From contig JAIXMR010000027.1 of assembly GCA_025677835.1 (NCBI GenBank), positions 62,001 through 126,000 on the forward strand: DNA of 64,000 bases. The letters run 5' to 3'. This DNA comes from Sporodiniella umbellata (taxonomy: Eukaryota > Mucoromycota > Mucoromycetes > Mucorales > Rhizopodaceae). Both the position numbers and the translations under genes were made by a program. The notes under the pieces are model-generated. The model was not told the DNA's origin. It did no database searches and saw nothing but the letters and a program-made list of their open reading frames with translations. Shown in pieces: positions 32,958 through 45,883 of this stretch (the stretch's first letter is position 1; every line of letters starts with the position of its first letter).

Positions 32958-34207
32958 CTAAAATTTTGCGTTAAGTAAAAACATTCTACTAAATACAAGT
33001 AGGCCTGATGGGATATTTTGAGAAGTAGGGTTAGCTTGACTTGTTGCAAGCCAATATTTTAGTGCACGTTTCATTTGTTCGTCAGGTTCCTTCAAAGAGC
33101 GCATACCACGTTCTTCCATAGCATGGCTCAGCTCTTGGTTGTTCAAATTGTCAAGACCCTCCTTTAATAAAAGCTATATTTCAAGTTGAGTACAAGCCGG
33201 CCTTTTCTCTCTTATCAAGCGTTTACCTCATCGTCCTTTTTCAAATAATCCATATGTTTTGCAAGTCGGTTTTTAAGTATGTATTGAGTACCATAGTCGC
33301 TTAAACCCATAAATCTAAAGTAACCCACTCGAAATGTTTACAGACTCTTCGATACAAACTATACTATAACATACCTGCAGTAACTGGAAAGATGTCTTCT
33401 ATCAATACGGCTCAGTTCAAAATCGTACCCATAGTGCTTGGCGATACGTTGGAACTTTGAAAGAGACAGGAAATCGTCAGGTGAAATCTATCAAAAAAGA
33501 TATCAGTCTTTAGAAGATGCAATTCTAGAAAATATAAAAGTCCTTACACCTTGAACCTGCTCAGCAGATTTTAGTACATTCATTGTCATCTTTTGACGAG
33601 CTTTGTCAATCTTCTCTCTTTGTTTTTGCTAGTTTTTTATTTTTATTTTAGCTACTGAATTATGACTTTGGTTATAAAGAAAAAAACTTACTATTTGATT
33701 TTCCTTCAAACAAGTACTAGGAACCATAGCAGGAGCATAAATTACAAGCAAAGGAATCTTATATATACATATATTTAAAAAACAAAGGTTTGTTTTATAT
33801 CCGTTCACTTTGACACTTACTGATTCAGGCAAGATGCAAAAGACAAGACCAAAAGGGATGAGCTTTAGCATATCTTTCTTTGATCGGTTGATCAGCTGAA
33901 ACTCATTTCGGTTTAGCTCATAGCCTTCGTTTTTGATCTTTAGTTGAAGCACTTTTGCTTGTTTTTGATTGGACCATAAAAGCTTGATTCCTTCTTTGTA
34001 GAATTTTAACAGATCTTTTGAATTCTGAATAAATTTGGCGATGCGAGAAGTAGGTTGCTTGACAGTCTCTGTATTTACTTCTTTAGTAGCTGGCTCTTTG
34101 CTTACGGGACTTTCTTTAGCAGATGGGGATATCTGATTGTATCGAGTACAACTGTAGGTCAAAGTTCTCGATAACAGTTGAGGTTTGAAAGTGGGTTTGA
34201 GAAACAT
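32958..34207 (-). CDS. LETM1-domain mitochondrial protein
   Basis: Exons 34207..33821, 33757..33692, 33628..33548, 33487..33375, 33314..33227 and 33173..32958 (316 aa). It begins with a basic, Ser/Thr-rich mitochondrial presequence-like N-terminus (MFLKPTFKPQLLSRTLTYS). The LETM1 core follows: FYKEGIKLLWSNQKQAK, KKDMLKLIPFGLVFCILPES, then IYAPAMVPST, and the ribosome-binding-like part with LSSYCRFMGLSDYGTQYILKNRL and MEERGMRSL. LETM1/Mdm38 family proteins act in mitochondrial K+/H+ homeostasis and binding of mitoribosomes. At 316 aa it lacks the long coiled-coil and EF-hand tail of LETM1 and looks more like a short LETMD1/Ylh47-type member. The CENP-T start lies 110 bp downstream on the same strand. 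Confidence 0.85.
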
Positions 34208-35603
34208 AGAGGCATCACTGAAATGTGGTGTCTTCAATTGTCTAAGGGTTTCAACTTAGTTTATTGTTCAAAAGGTAGAATGGGTACCTTGGTAGAGAAG
34301 ATAGGCGAAGAGACTGTCTTGCAATACTCAGAGACATGTTTTTGGTTATTTGAAAGAAATCAAAATGATAATAAAATAACGAACGTAAATTTATAAACCA
34401 GTTGACAGTCGGTTACTGATAATCAAAAAATTCGCGCATCCGAAATAAATCAAAATTAGCGCGTAGTCAAAACTAAGCGATTTCAGCATTGGTGCAATAA
34501 AATGTCTCTTACACATAGAGTTGAGTGAAATGTGCGCTGTTTATTTTGCTTGAAAGCTAAAAAATCTAAACATCTATCGGGCACAGATAAAGAAGACTGG
34601 AAGCTATAGAGAATCCATATAAATGGAAAACATAAATCAGTCCAAAACGTCAATTATGGGCCAGATACATCCTCATCGCAGCTACTATTTACAAGAATCC
34701 CTATTTTTTATTTTGATATCAAAACCTACGGGACAGACATGACTCATATTATTACACATTTGAAAAAGAGTTTTTTTAGTCGAAGGAAGGAGGTTTGTTT
34801 ATGCATGGGATAGATATTAATTTACAAACAGAGTCTAATGATGCATTTAATAGTGCTTTTAAAAATGTCTACCTTCTTTGTTTAGTTGCACACAGTGTTT
34901 TCATTCTAGAGTCAGCATTCCGGTACTTAGCTGTCGCTAAATTTTTCTCTTAGATACAAGCTTGACAAAAAAGAGGGTTTTCCAAGAGTCAGTTTTTGAC
35001 CAAGTGAATCTCAATTTCTTTTGTTCTTTTATCGGTTCAAAAGATGGTAGATCTATTAACATACTATGTCTGGCCTCAAGATGTACTTAAAACAACAACT
35101 GCTGTGAGCTTGGTAAAGACAAAAGCAGTACCGCTGCCTCACAATAGGGAAGGGATGTAGTATTTCTGTGAACTATGTGATATCGTTTGATAAAAAGCTA
35201 TTTAAGATATAGTCGCTTTTTATATCACTAGTATACAGTCTTTTCTCTCGAATAAAGGCCATTGTAATGAGCGTTTTTGCGATTAACCGCACATTAAAAG
35301 CTCTCCGGGGCAAGAAAAATATGTTTCGTATACTGTACGTCCTTTGCAAGAGCAGTAGAGTATAATAGCCTGCGGCTTTTAAATAAACAATAAGCTTAAA
35401 TGTCGATCATAGCTGAAAACTGTCAAACGATTTTTGAATTAAAAACTAGAAATACGAGCTGAACTAATATCATAACTCATTTTCTTTTAGCTCCCTATGT
35501 TTGCTAGCATCGTGTCTTTGTTAACCTTGTTTTGTTCGAAAAACAAAAACTAATAAAAATGTATTTATGAAGCAAATAGGTTGCGTTTATTGAGTAATAC
35601 TCT
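34208..35603. other. Intergenic, nothing recognised
   Basis: About 1.4 kb, AT-rich, between the LETM1-domain gene start and the 3' end of eL21. No open frame with coding character or RNA gene was recognised. Confidence 0.55.
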
Positions 35604-36266
35604 TTAGATAAGAGTTTCGTAAGCAATAGGAGCAATAGTTTGAGGAACGTTGGTCTTGGTAGAAACGTGACGAGCTTCGCGGGGTTGAGCAGGAAGTCTC
35701 TTGAGGTTGAACTTGACTATTGGTCGTTGCAGATAACGTTAAAGATACAGAATTTTCAAAGTCCCAATTGTTTAAGCAACTTACCACCGGCAGCCTTAGC
35801 TTCCTTCTTCTTTTGGGCGTTGAGCTTAACACGGTCCAAGAATTCTTGACGACACTTGGAGTGTCTGACATGTTCAACACGAACGTTGATGCGCTTTTCG
35901 ATATAGCGACCACCAACAACCTTGTGAACAATGACACCAACGGAGCTCTTGGTAACATTGTAGATGATACCAGTACGACTGCAATGCTATTAGAGTACTG
36001 TTGCTTTAATTTTGTCTTATCACAAACTTACCCGTGGTAGAACTTGTGGGGCATACCCTTTTGGACAGCAGCGTTAGCCTTAACATCAACAATGTCTCCG
36101 ACCTTGTAGGTCTTCATGTAAGTAGAGAGAGGAATAACACCATGTTCTCTGAACTTACGAGAGAACATGTGACGGGTACGAGCACGGACTAAACAAAAAA
36201 AAATTTGTGGGTAAACAGACTCTACTAATGCTGCATCGATTACTTACGACCAAAAGAGTGAGGCAT
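35604..36266 (-). CDS. RPL21: Large-subunit ribosomal protein eL21
   Basis: Exons 36266..36248, 36188..36032, 35978..35785 and 35716..35604 give exactly 160 aa, the family length. Typical elements: [72 protein letters not shown] and the [15 protein letters not shown] end. eL21 is a component of the 60S subunit. The first intron interrupts the gene after six codons, as is common in fungal ribosomal protein genes. It is divergently paired with uS4. Confidence 0.97.
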
Positions 36267-36589
36267 TCTGAATGTTGAAAGAAGATTCCAAAATAAAAAA
36301 AAAAATCGATAGCGTTGTTGCTTAGACTACTTGTTCGGTTTTTGTGTATTCTTTAAAGTTTACCTGTCAAAGTTTGCACAAAATTAAAGAGAAAGAAAGT
36401 CTTTTTAGCATCGGTCTTGCGCCTAACTTTTAGTCCCCCCGCTCACCTCTTCGCACTTATTCGCTGAGAGAGAGTCTTTACTTGAAAATTTTTTTTTGGC
36501 TTCAGCAAGTCACGTTACCACCAAGCCATCCAAATCACTTTAGGAAGGAAATTTTTATTTTTTTTTAAAGATCTTTCTCTTTCACAACC
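36267..36589. promoter_or_regulatory. Shared divergent promoter of eL21 and uS4
   Basis: 323 bp between two ribosomal protein start codons on opposite strands. It contains poly-A/T runs near each gene and a C-rich CCCCCCGCTCACC-like core near 36436. The arrangement suggests coordinated transcription of one 60S and one 40S protein. Confidence 0.55.
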
Positions 36590-37162
36590 ATGACCGGTAC
36601 CACTAGAAGCTACAGTAAGACATCTACTGTCCCCAAGCGTCCTTTCGAATCCGCTCGTCTCGACCAAGAACTTAAGTTGATTGGTGAATTCGGTCTCAAG
36701 AACAAGAGAGAAATCTGGAGAGTTGGATTGACTCTTTCCAAGATTCGTCGTGCTGCTCGTGAACTTTTGAAGTTGGATGAAAAGGATCCTCGTCGTCTCT
36801 TCGAAGGTAACGCCTTGATTCGTCGTCTTGTCCGCATTGGTGTCCTCGATGAATCCCGCATGAAGCTCGATTACGTTCTTGCCCTCAAGATCGAAGATTT
36901 CTTGGAGCGTCGTCTTCAAACCCAAGTTTTCAAGTTGGGTCTTGCCAAGTCCATTCACCACGCTCGTGTCTTGATTCGTCAACGTCACATCCGTGTTGGT
37001 AAGCAAATCGTCAACGTTCCCTCTTTCGTTGTTCGTTTGGACTCCCAAAAGCACATTGACTTCGCCTTGACCTCTCCCTATGGTGGTGGACGTGCTGGTC
37101 GTGTCAAGAGAAAGAGAGCTGCCGCTGCTTCCGGTGGTGATGCTGAAGAAGACGAAGAGTAA
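36590..37162 (+). CDS. RPS9: Small-subunit ribosomal protein uS4 (RPS9)
   Basis: An intronless 190-aa protein matching eukaryotic uS4: [20 protein letters not shown], the [13 protein letters not shown] stretch, then the S4 RNA-binding domain with [20 protein letters not shown] and [20 protein letters not shown]. The C-terminus is Arg/Lys- then Glu-rich, as usual. uS4 binds 18S rRNA early in 40S assembly and helps decoding fidelity. Codon use is strongly biased to C-ending codons, consistent with high expression. The long antisense open frame over this gene is a shadow. Confidence 0.97.
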   Translation: MTGTTRSYSKTSTVPKRPFESARLDQELKLIGEFGLKNKREIWRVGLTLSKIRRAARELLKLDEKDPRRLFEGNALIRRLVRIGVLDESRMKLDYVLALKIEDFLERRLQTQVFKLGLAKSIHHARVLIRQRHIRVGKQIVNVPSFVVRLDSQKHIDFALTSPYGGGRAGRVKRKRAAAASGGDAEEDEE

Positions 37163-37989
37163 ATCTTCCAACTTTCATAATAAAAACATCGTTTCTTCTC
37201 TCTTAGTCCTTTTTTTTTTTACTCTTTTACATAAAGTACTCTTATGTGTTTCGCGACTTAGTTCCTCTCTTCTTCCAGTGAGTATGAATTGGGTTATAAG
37301 TACATTATATTTGCCCGTTGTGACAAAATCGTATAGACAGGAACACCAGACCTTACTTATGGGTTCATCTATATTTTGTAATACTTCTTGTGGTTGATAA
37401 AATGTAATTAACCCTTAACAACACGTCTCTTTATTTACAAGGATGAAAAAAGCACATTAGGCGTTCAAACTATAGAATAAAGCGCACCAATATAACTAGT
37501 ACCATTGAGACATAGTATATATACTTGTCTTAGCTTTTTTCGTAGCAAGTAGCAGCAGATGGTATTTGAATCAAGGGGGTCCTGAAATTACTCTTAGAGT
37601 GGATTATCAGCTTGTCCCTTTTGGAGTATTTTGTTTGTTGGTTTTGTTCAATATCACAAAAACTGTTTGCCATACTAAGGGCATTATGTGTGTCATGTGT
37701 GTTTGTTTTTTAATAGCTCATACTATAATAATTTTTATAGCTGGCGTTCCATGAGATTTAGTTTAAAATACTAGAATTTGCCACTGTGAGGTACAGTGCA
37801 CATGTTTCTAATGCTAGTTGAAGTCTAGTGAATGTTTTTTTATTAATAAAGATGTACATTTTTCGTAGCCAGCGTGTAATCCTTTATGCAGTTAAATGTA
37901 ATAGAGAGTCTAGTTAAATATTTTTTTTTGTTTGCTTCTTTTTCAGAAACATTTTTTGAAGAGTCGGTAGGTGTAAAACATTGGCAATT
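37163..37989. other. Intergenic 3' region (uS4 and Frizzled-like gene converge)
   Basis: About 0.8 kb, AT-rich, holding both 3' flanks. No gene supported. Confidence 0.6.
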
Positions 37990-40183
37990 TTATAAAGTGT
38001 AAAACTGTTCGCCACGCTTTTCTCGGCTACTACCAAAGTTTGCAATGCGGAAATCGTATATCCAATCATTCCATTCTCTCCATAGGGACCGTTTAGCAAA
38101 TAATATAAAAAGCCAAAAACCTATTAATGATGCAAATATATCGACGGTTATCATGAGAGGGAACGATGGCAACCAGTTTTTGCTGAACTCATAGCATTTG
38201 TTTTGGTCTCCTTCAGATAGCAGCATGCATTGAATCCAGCGCTCAACTATCACACCATCCCTTTCTGTATCAGTAAAACGATCAACTTGGACCATGTATG
38301 CAAGCTAGATAAATACTTAGACAAATTTGAATAGTAGAGTGGGCTTCTATTTTCTTACCCAATAGAACAGAATAGTAGTGATACCTACGACAGCCATTAG
38401 CAAAGCTCTCCATTGAATTTTGACTGCGGCTATAATGTGTCGACGGCTGACACCAGGAACAACATCTGTCGCATTTCCACTAGACTGTGACTGTGAGCGA
38501 TCATACTCCAGCTTTTCTTGAATGGCTATCTTTGCAATATAAAAAAAGGTACACACATGTATCAAAAAACTGGGACAGATAAGCGCAGCTAAAGGATAAA
38601 AGAAAATTTTGAACACATATTCTATAGAGATCAGACAAAGACTCGAAAATTCAAATTTGAGTGCATGGAATCCAATGGCCAAGCATGTCATGCCTGTGGG
38701 AATGCCCCAGCATATAATATTCAAAATGATATACTTGTCGGCAAAAAAAGATGAAGACCAAACAGTACTAAGATGCAAATTGAGAATGAGAGCACTACAC
38801 CATAATACGGTGGCAAAAGAAGCAAAAACCAAAATCGCACCTATTTTTTTTTCATTTTAAGACACAGTTGATTAAAAAAAGTATGAGACAAACCTTGAGC
38901 CGCACAGAGTGCATTATTTCCTATTTCAGCAGGTGTTACTCCATTGGGGGAGCATTGTAACTTTTCAGGGTTGCCAATTGCAAAAAAAGATGTCATACTG
39001 AACAAAAATATACTAATCGACAGATTAAGTATGAGAGCGGATGGATGTCTACATAAAAAACATTCGAGTTTGCACGAGTTTTTGTCAATAGGGAATAGTT
39101 ATAGGCAGTTACCTTCTTTTGAAAGGTAGTACTAAATAGCTAATGACAAGAAACAGTGATAGAAAAGCCGCCACAAAACGCACAATGTTTGGTACTGCAA
39201 ATTCAACTTTGGCCCATCCTTTTTTGTATACCTATTTTTGGTGAAATGAATTAGTTTTTTCTTTCAAAAAAGAAAAAAGAAAAAAAAGCTTTTTTGTAAA
39301 GCCTTTTTACATAATTTTGAACTGGACAAGGTATACAGCAGCCATAGTCGCAAAAACTTTCACTAAGCGTCTTGCCTGTACTAGCAAGTGTATCTTTGAC
39401 AAAAGGAGAAGGACACTGTTTTATAAGAAAACCAGCTGGAATTGCAGAGAAATTTAGTTTTCCATTAACAAATTGTTCCTGAGTCACTAGTGTAAAGAAG
39501 GTAAGTAGCCGTTTTATTTGTGTATAAATATCTGTACTTTTTGTGGGTATATTGTTGCAAGAACTGTCGGGTTGTAAAGTAATCTTATCAAGTATTTTTT
39601 CTGATGAGCAGTCCGGTAAAAGATTCCCTTTGTCAGTCAATCTAAGAATACTCCCGCAAACATTATTAGTTTCTTGGCATCCGGAAAGACAGGCAGTATA
39701 GATGTTTGTTTCTAAAAAAATTTTCAATACGTTTTTCAGGATCTGATAAATCTCTTACTATTAGACGGAGTTGTTTCGCATTTAGGGTACGCTTTAGAGC
39801 ACAGATACCTAGTAAATGTATCCAAACAAGAAGGACTTGTCTCCGAAAAATATTGCAAATAGTTGTATGGAGTAAGGCTTGTCTCTATATCTCCAATTGT
39901 TGATCCACTTGGCAAATATACTCTATAGTTTATATAATTCTAATACACATAAATATGTGTGTTTAATAAGAATTAGCAAAAGTATCTCGGTTCAATTAGA
40001 ATTTTAGAGATATAAAACATACTGAACAGAATGAATTTGATGGATATGTTTCGCACGACCCTGAGGCTAGAATTTTTCTTAGTAAAAAACGTGTAACGAG
40101 CTTCAAGATGTCATTTTACTCATGTTAATAAATGCAGATACTGCCATAAATGCATAAGCAAAGGCGAATGCTCTAATCAGCAT
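37990..40183 (-). CDS. Frizzled/Smoothened-like seven-TM receptor
   Basis: Eight exons: 40183..40120, 40060..40023, 39939..39759, 39711..39311, 39231..39113, 39048..38894, 38840..38359 and 38304..37990 (584 aa). A signal peptide (MLIRAFAFAYAFMAVSAFI) is followed by a Cys-rich extracellular domain (CSKAYPKCETT, ACLSGCQETNNVC, then ESFCDYGCCIPCPVQNY) and seven TM helices. The first helix follows GWAKVEFAVPNIVRF; later segments include LWCSALILNLHLSTVW, a long third loop, and KRSLWREWNDW after TM7. The CC.PCP junction and the TM block match the Frizzled-type receptors known from early fungi and amoebae. No KTxxxW Dishevelled motif is visible in the short tail. Ligand and partner are unknown. The 38-nt exon 2 is supported by phase and by its two Cys. 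Confidence 0.82.
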
Positions 40184-43100
40184 TTTTTTTTAGAAAAAAG
40201 TAAAGATAGATTGCTTTGTAAGGAAGAAAAAAGAGAACGAAAAATTCAAAAAGGAAGAAAAAGAAAAGAGAAAGAAAATTCCAAGTGTAATCTTTGAACA
40301 TATAAAAATACCATGGTGGCACACGGTTGTTACCAAAATTGAAATTTGGAGTCAATTGTGTAATGTTGTTCAAGACCCCAAAAAATAGCCATGTATAGGC
40401 CGGGACCGTTTTCCGCGTACAAAGACATATCAATCTTTTTATATTCTTAACTGTTTATCATAATACAACGCATCCTCGTCAAGAGATATAGACTTTAAAC
40501 ATTAAAGAAACGAAAAACATCAAATCAACTAGAACTCTAAATGTGATACAGAGACGGAAAACATGAAACGAAACACCATTGAATTTACAAAGAAAAAACA
40601 AATACGTTAACAAATAGCCAGAAATTTCGGCGAACAATTTAAATAGGGATCGTCAAAATGTCAAATAGAAATAGGCCGTTTAGTATCAGAAATGAGTTAT
40701 TATAAAGTAGATAACACTATTTTTTGCTGTATATATAAGCCCTCTATAACGAAGAAGAGCCGAAAAGAGACTCCTGTTATATATTATATAATAGACTTCC
40801 ATGGCAAACCTTATCTGATGTCTACGGTTTTAGCTGAAAACTGTGAAAGGATTAGCACTCCGACGTGTAACATAATGCCCAGCCAAAAAAATCTCTCCGC
40901 TTATTTTCTTACCTTATCTCTGCATCTTTACAAAGAACATGCTTTTGTTTTCAGCAACACTATACACACAATTTTTAGTATCGCTTTTCTTTTAGGTTGT
41001 CAAGTAAAACTATACAGGGCTGTTTTTCTTGATAATGTATCAAGACTATAGCGTTTAAAACTAAGAAATTAAAAAGTAGAAAGAAAAGACGTTTTAAATT
41101 AAAAGTATATTATTAAATATACGTCAAATTGCTTTGCTATGGCCACTATAGAATAATAACGGTAAACGATAATAAAAAATGCTAAAAAAAGTAAAAAGTT
41201 GAGAAAAATTTTGGCTGTCATATTTAATCTCACAAAATCAAGGGTTTTTTACTGAATTAGAAGGATTTACCACAATCTTTTGATTTCATGAGCTGTTGAT
41301 GCAGGCACAGCGGAGTTTTAAAAAAGAGCAATGAGAGCGTGGTAAATTCTTAATTGTTCTATTTAAAATTTGAAATTCCGTATTCCAGAGTACTGTAGAG
41401 ACTAGTGGCTCATTATGAGACACCTTTTATTTTTTTCGAAAAGTCCCTGAGAAGCTTTTTTACATTCCTCTTTAGTATTCAGTAATACTTTTAATTTAGA
41501 ACCACTATGTCTCTTTTTAGACTCTGTGTTTTTATGTATTCCTGGTGTAAATTGTATCGCTGATAACTTATGCAATATTGTTAGTGTATGGGACACTTCG
41601 GTTCAGGAACCGATAGCTGATTGCCCGTTAGTCTAAACTTAAAAAAAAGGCGATATACAGTTGCGCTCATTAATGCACGTCATTAACATATTTAACGCAA
41701 TTGGGACTCCAAACTTCACATACAGCAGATAAGTTTCTGTTGAATCTCATAATTGCCTATTATTCTAAGTTACTAGCATTATATTTTTGAAAAAAGTGAC
41801 TTATGTAAGGCAGTACAACTATTTTCTAAAAGCAAAGCAAGTGCTACATAGGTCCGAATCTGTGGAAATAAAGAAGTAGCGATTATAGCTTTCACAAGAA
41901 AAAAAACAATGGAAAGAGTGGCGTTTTAATTGTAAAAAAAAAGTTTTTTCTTGTGTTTAACAAGTCAAAAACGTGGATTATTGTGAAACCAAAATTAGGC
42001 AGTTCATGCAGAAATTCAATCAGCGCCAGCACCACATAAAATAACAAAAGGGTTATCAAAAGCACATCTATATTTAAACTTGTTTATTACTATATTAGAA
42101 CTGTTCAATTTTTGGTTCACTTACAAAAATAACAATAGCCGACAACTTATCGTGGTACTCCATAACTGCCCTTTTCTTTGTTTTATTTCTCAAATACACA
42201 CTTATGCAAATATATTAGTGAATTCATTTCAGCAAATTGCTAACTTTTAAGAATTTGCATATTTTTATGTTTTGTACGTTTTTTTGCGGGCATTTTATTA
42301 AAAGAATTCTTCGTGTACTTTTGCTTCTTGTGTATATATACATATAAAGAAGTAATTGCACTTTTACTACTGCTATTTTCTATATGACTTTATGTAACTT
42401 TTTTTTAAAAAAAACCCCATAGTTCTGTTTTTTAAAAATTTGTACGCGTAAAACCGATAATTTGTAAATCAAAGCTCAATGAAAAACATTAATGTGTCTA
42501 AAATTTGATTTGAAAGCTTTTTTTGAAATCATAAAAGCAGACCAAATACACTCTTTTACCGTAAAATGTAGAATATTATACGCGTTTTTTTCTTTGAAAA
42601 AAAAACGTGTGTATTTAATTTTTTTTTAAAAGGTACAGACATTATAAGCCAACGTTTTTCATTTTATTTGTTTTTGCTTTCTTTATTTGTCTTGTAAAGA
42701 ACTTCTTTAATAAGTTCAAAATTTTGGCTGATAATAATTTGCTTGCCAAATCTAGCTGTCGTTTTTAAATGTTTTTATAGGGTATTTTTATCCTTTTCTT
42801 TTTTTGATGTTTAGCATACCATTTTTATTTAGTTTCCTACATATACTAGATTTGGAATCGATTAAAAAATTTAAAATCAATTGGAGAATAATGCTAAGCT
42901 ATAAAAAAACTTTAAAATATAGCTTTTATTAATACTTAACTGCCACTTTTTACACAAATAGCTCTACAGTTACAAATTTTGCGGCTTTTGTTAGACCAGG
43001 CCAAAAGCTGTGCAGTTTTAATAGAGGATTTTTGGTTTCAAGTTTAAATTAAACCTTAAAAATCGAATAACGAAAAAGTAGAAAAATACTTAGCCATTTC

Positions 43101-45137
43101 TTCTCAAAGTAGTTGCTGTATCAAATACACAAAAGCCATTTTATACTCAACACAAACAGGTCGTTTTTTTTTAAAAATAAGCCGTTTGATATAATATTAG
43201 GTTTTTACCAAAAAAAAAAAAATGCTTTCAACATTACTGAAGCCTTGCGTTTTTCGATAAAACTCTCATTTTTAAATCAATATTGCTACTGCAAATTTCA
43301 GCTTTGGTTTTTGCTTGTTTTCTGAATAATATTTATGTATTAAGTACTTACTTTAGCACCAAATTTTTCTATAAAGTGTGGCTTTTTATAAGTCTCAGAG
43401 TTGGTAGCATGTACTTTGCTTTTGAAACATTAAAACTTTTGTTTTTGTAGCTTGAGTTTTGACCATGGTTTTTTTTTACCATTATTCATTGCTATTTTTA
43501 GATTTATCTTGTCTTTATACAGAAAATTAATAACGTACTGCGCTTCAAGCACAGTGTATTAATAGGTCTATCGACATATTTTTTTTATTTCTTTTTCCAT
43601 AACGATAAACGATATAAAACAGCTCTAATTCTTGTTTTGGATTCTTTTTTTTTTTTTTATAAAAAAGAAGCGACTCAATAGGTTGAAGTAGCTCTAATCA
43701 AATGTCTTTTTCGACTTTTGAAAACTACAGCTCAGGTTTTATTTATTGCAAGACTAAATTTTTGGAGTATAGAAAGCTGGTATATGTTAATGAGATAAAG
43801 TTGTGTCTATAAAAAATGGAGTTGGTTGCCTTTACTTTGGTTCAATTTTGTTGGGTATCGTAATTTTTCTTAAAATAAACTGTTATTCAAACTAATTTAT
43901 AGCTTTAGTTTATGTGAAAGATTCATATACTCTGATGTTTCTATTGTTAGGTGTTTAAAAAACTAGATGACAACGCAGCCGTAATAACGGGTTTCAATTT
44001 TTTTTTAAAAAAGAACAAAGCAACTTAGTGCTGATAAAAGAGCGAGTTTCTAGTGCTGCAATATAAAAGTCATTATATTACCTATCTTTTTTAGCTTCAA
44101 AACAACAATACTATGTTTAAAATAGGCAAAATTGCAAAGAAAATTTAATTTCTTTCCCTTATACTATTAAAAGCTATTTCTTTTGCTTTACAAGCAATTT
44201 ATAGTTTTTTACAGTGAAAAACTATAAAGAGTAGTAGAAAAAAAAAGCCGAATAACTTACCTAAATTTACAAAAAAAAAAAATCGCATCAGTATATCATT
44301 TTCAGTCGTAAAGAGCTATATATTTTTGTAGAGAAAAGATATATTTTAGACTAGGTCTGTTTCTCGTAATTTTTTTGTTTATAATTTACTATATACAAAA
44401 ATTAGCATGTCAATCACTGAGCTCTATAAATGATAAAAATTTCGTATAGAAAGCTCGAAGATATTTTTGAGATTTTATAAAGTTTTTCAGATGAGTTTCT
44501 TCAAACGTTAAATCTTTTTTAACTATTGTAATTTCATTCAACAAAACATTTTCTTTATACAACCAATGATAGGGTTTTATTAACACGGATTTTTTCGTAT
44601 TGTTTATTCACACTTTTTTCTATTGCTTTTCAAAAATACAACGAAGCTAGTAAACAACTTTCTTTATATTTCAACTGCTTTTTCTTCAAAAGGCTTCACT
44701 CGATAAAATCTTAAACAGAGTGGTCTTTTGAAATTGAGATTGACTGGTAATACTTTTAGGTCAGTTACTATGCATATAAGTTCAAGTAAAATAAAGTATT
44801 ACACTGATTGTCTGAACTAAAAGGTTTGCTAACGCTCAATTATTTTTTCTACCTATCTTTTTCTTTGCAACACTGCTACTCAAGGCCCATTAGCAAGCCT
44901 CTATACGTAGTAGCTTAATTGTATCCTCTTATATTTATTTTGAAATCGACTTAGCCCTCACCTTACTCTGTGCAACAAACAAACTAATACAACGCAGTCT
45001 TTTTTTGCCCAATAGAAATCTTTTAAAGGCAAAGCGCCAAAAAAAGGTTCCGCTTCTTAACGCCTGATTTCAAACCGCGTCGGCTTAAAAAACGATTTAC
45101 GATTTACGATGGTTTTTTCGCGTAAAAATCGACAAAA
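40184..45137. other. Long AT-rich gene desert
   Basis: About 5 kb without a supported gene, the largest gap here. Three sample lines inside 42.3-44.5 kb have roughly 22-28% GC, clearly lower than the coding DNA. Short words such as AGCTCTA and runs of four to eight T or A recur, but I see no exact long repeat. One 119-codon plus-strand frame (40692..41051) has no family signal. The final 100 bp form the p24 promoter. Confidence 0.5.
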
Positions 45138-45883
45138 ATGCTTGTTCATAATATCGTGTCCTCGATAGTTGCCAGCTTAGCGTTTATGCTAATAAGTTTG
45201 CCTTTTGGTTCAGAAGCAACGGCACTTACATATAACATTGCTGCCACTGAAAAGGCTTGCTTTTATGCATTGACCGACAAACCTGGCAAGAAGATTGGGT
45301 TTTATTTCGCTGTAAAGTTCGTTTCTTTCTTTCTGTTAAAAAATATTTGACAAAGTTTTTTTTTTGTTTGCTTTTGCTAACTTTGAAAAAAAAAAAAAAG
45401 GTTCAGCAAGGAGGTTCTTTCGATGTAGATTATGAGGTGAAGGGGCCTAGAGATGAAATCATTTTGAATGGACAACAAGAAAAACAAGCAGATTACGTAT
45501 TTACGGCTACAGATGCTGGAGAATACTCATTCTGTTTTGCTAATGAAATGTCTACATTTGCAGAGAAATTAGTTGATTTTGAAATTCTCGTTGAACATGA
45601 TGTTCGTCCTGATTTTAAACCAGCAGCCACCGGAAAGGAGCAAGTCGACTCCATAAACGGAATGGAGAGCATACTTGCTAGCATATCCAGTCACTTGAAC
45701 CAGATTTCTCGTAGTCAAAGATATTTCCGTACCAGAGAACATCGAAATGGAGCTACCGTTACCTCAACGCAAAGTAGAATGTTTTGGTTTTCACTTTTGG
45801 AAAGCTTGGCAATTATTTCGATTGCTGCTTTACAAACATTTGTAGTAAAGAGTTTTTTCAACACCAAAAAAGGAGGCGTTTAA
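45138..45883 (+). CDS. p24/EMP24 family COPII/COPI cargo receptor
   Basis: Exons 45138..45311 and 45401..45883 (218 aa). An N-terminal signal peptide leads into the GOLD domain: CFYALTDKPGKKIGFYFAVQ, GGSFDVDYEVKGP, FTATDAGEYSFCFANEMSTF and KLVDFEILVE, with the two family Cys residues. A membrane-proximal coiled coil (SILASISSHLNQISRSQRYF) precedes one TM helix. The cytosolic tail FFNTKKGGV carries the FF signal for COPII and a KK pair for COPI. p24 proteins cycle between ER and Golgi and sort GPI-anchored and other cargo. The FYFAVQ.GGSFDVDY pattern suggests the gamma (TMED5/Erp) subfamily; the assignment is moderate. The intron contains a poly-A run before the acceptor. Confidence 0.93.

Noticed and set aside
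36515..37171. Long antisense open frame over uS4
   Set aside because: It lies entirely over a highly conserved ribosomal protein gene with strong codon bias and has low-complexity Thr/Ser/Asn content; it is a shadow.
40692..41051. 119-codon plus-strand gene in the AT-rich desert
   Set aside because: No recognisable motif, no splice partner, and composition matches the surrounding AT-rich DNA; left as unsupported.
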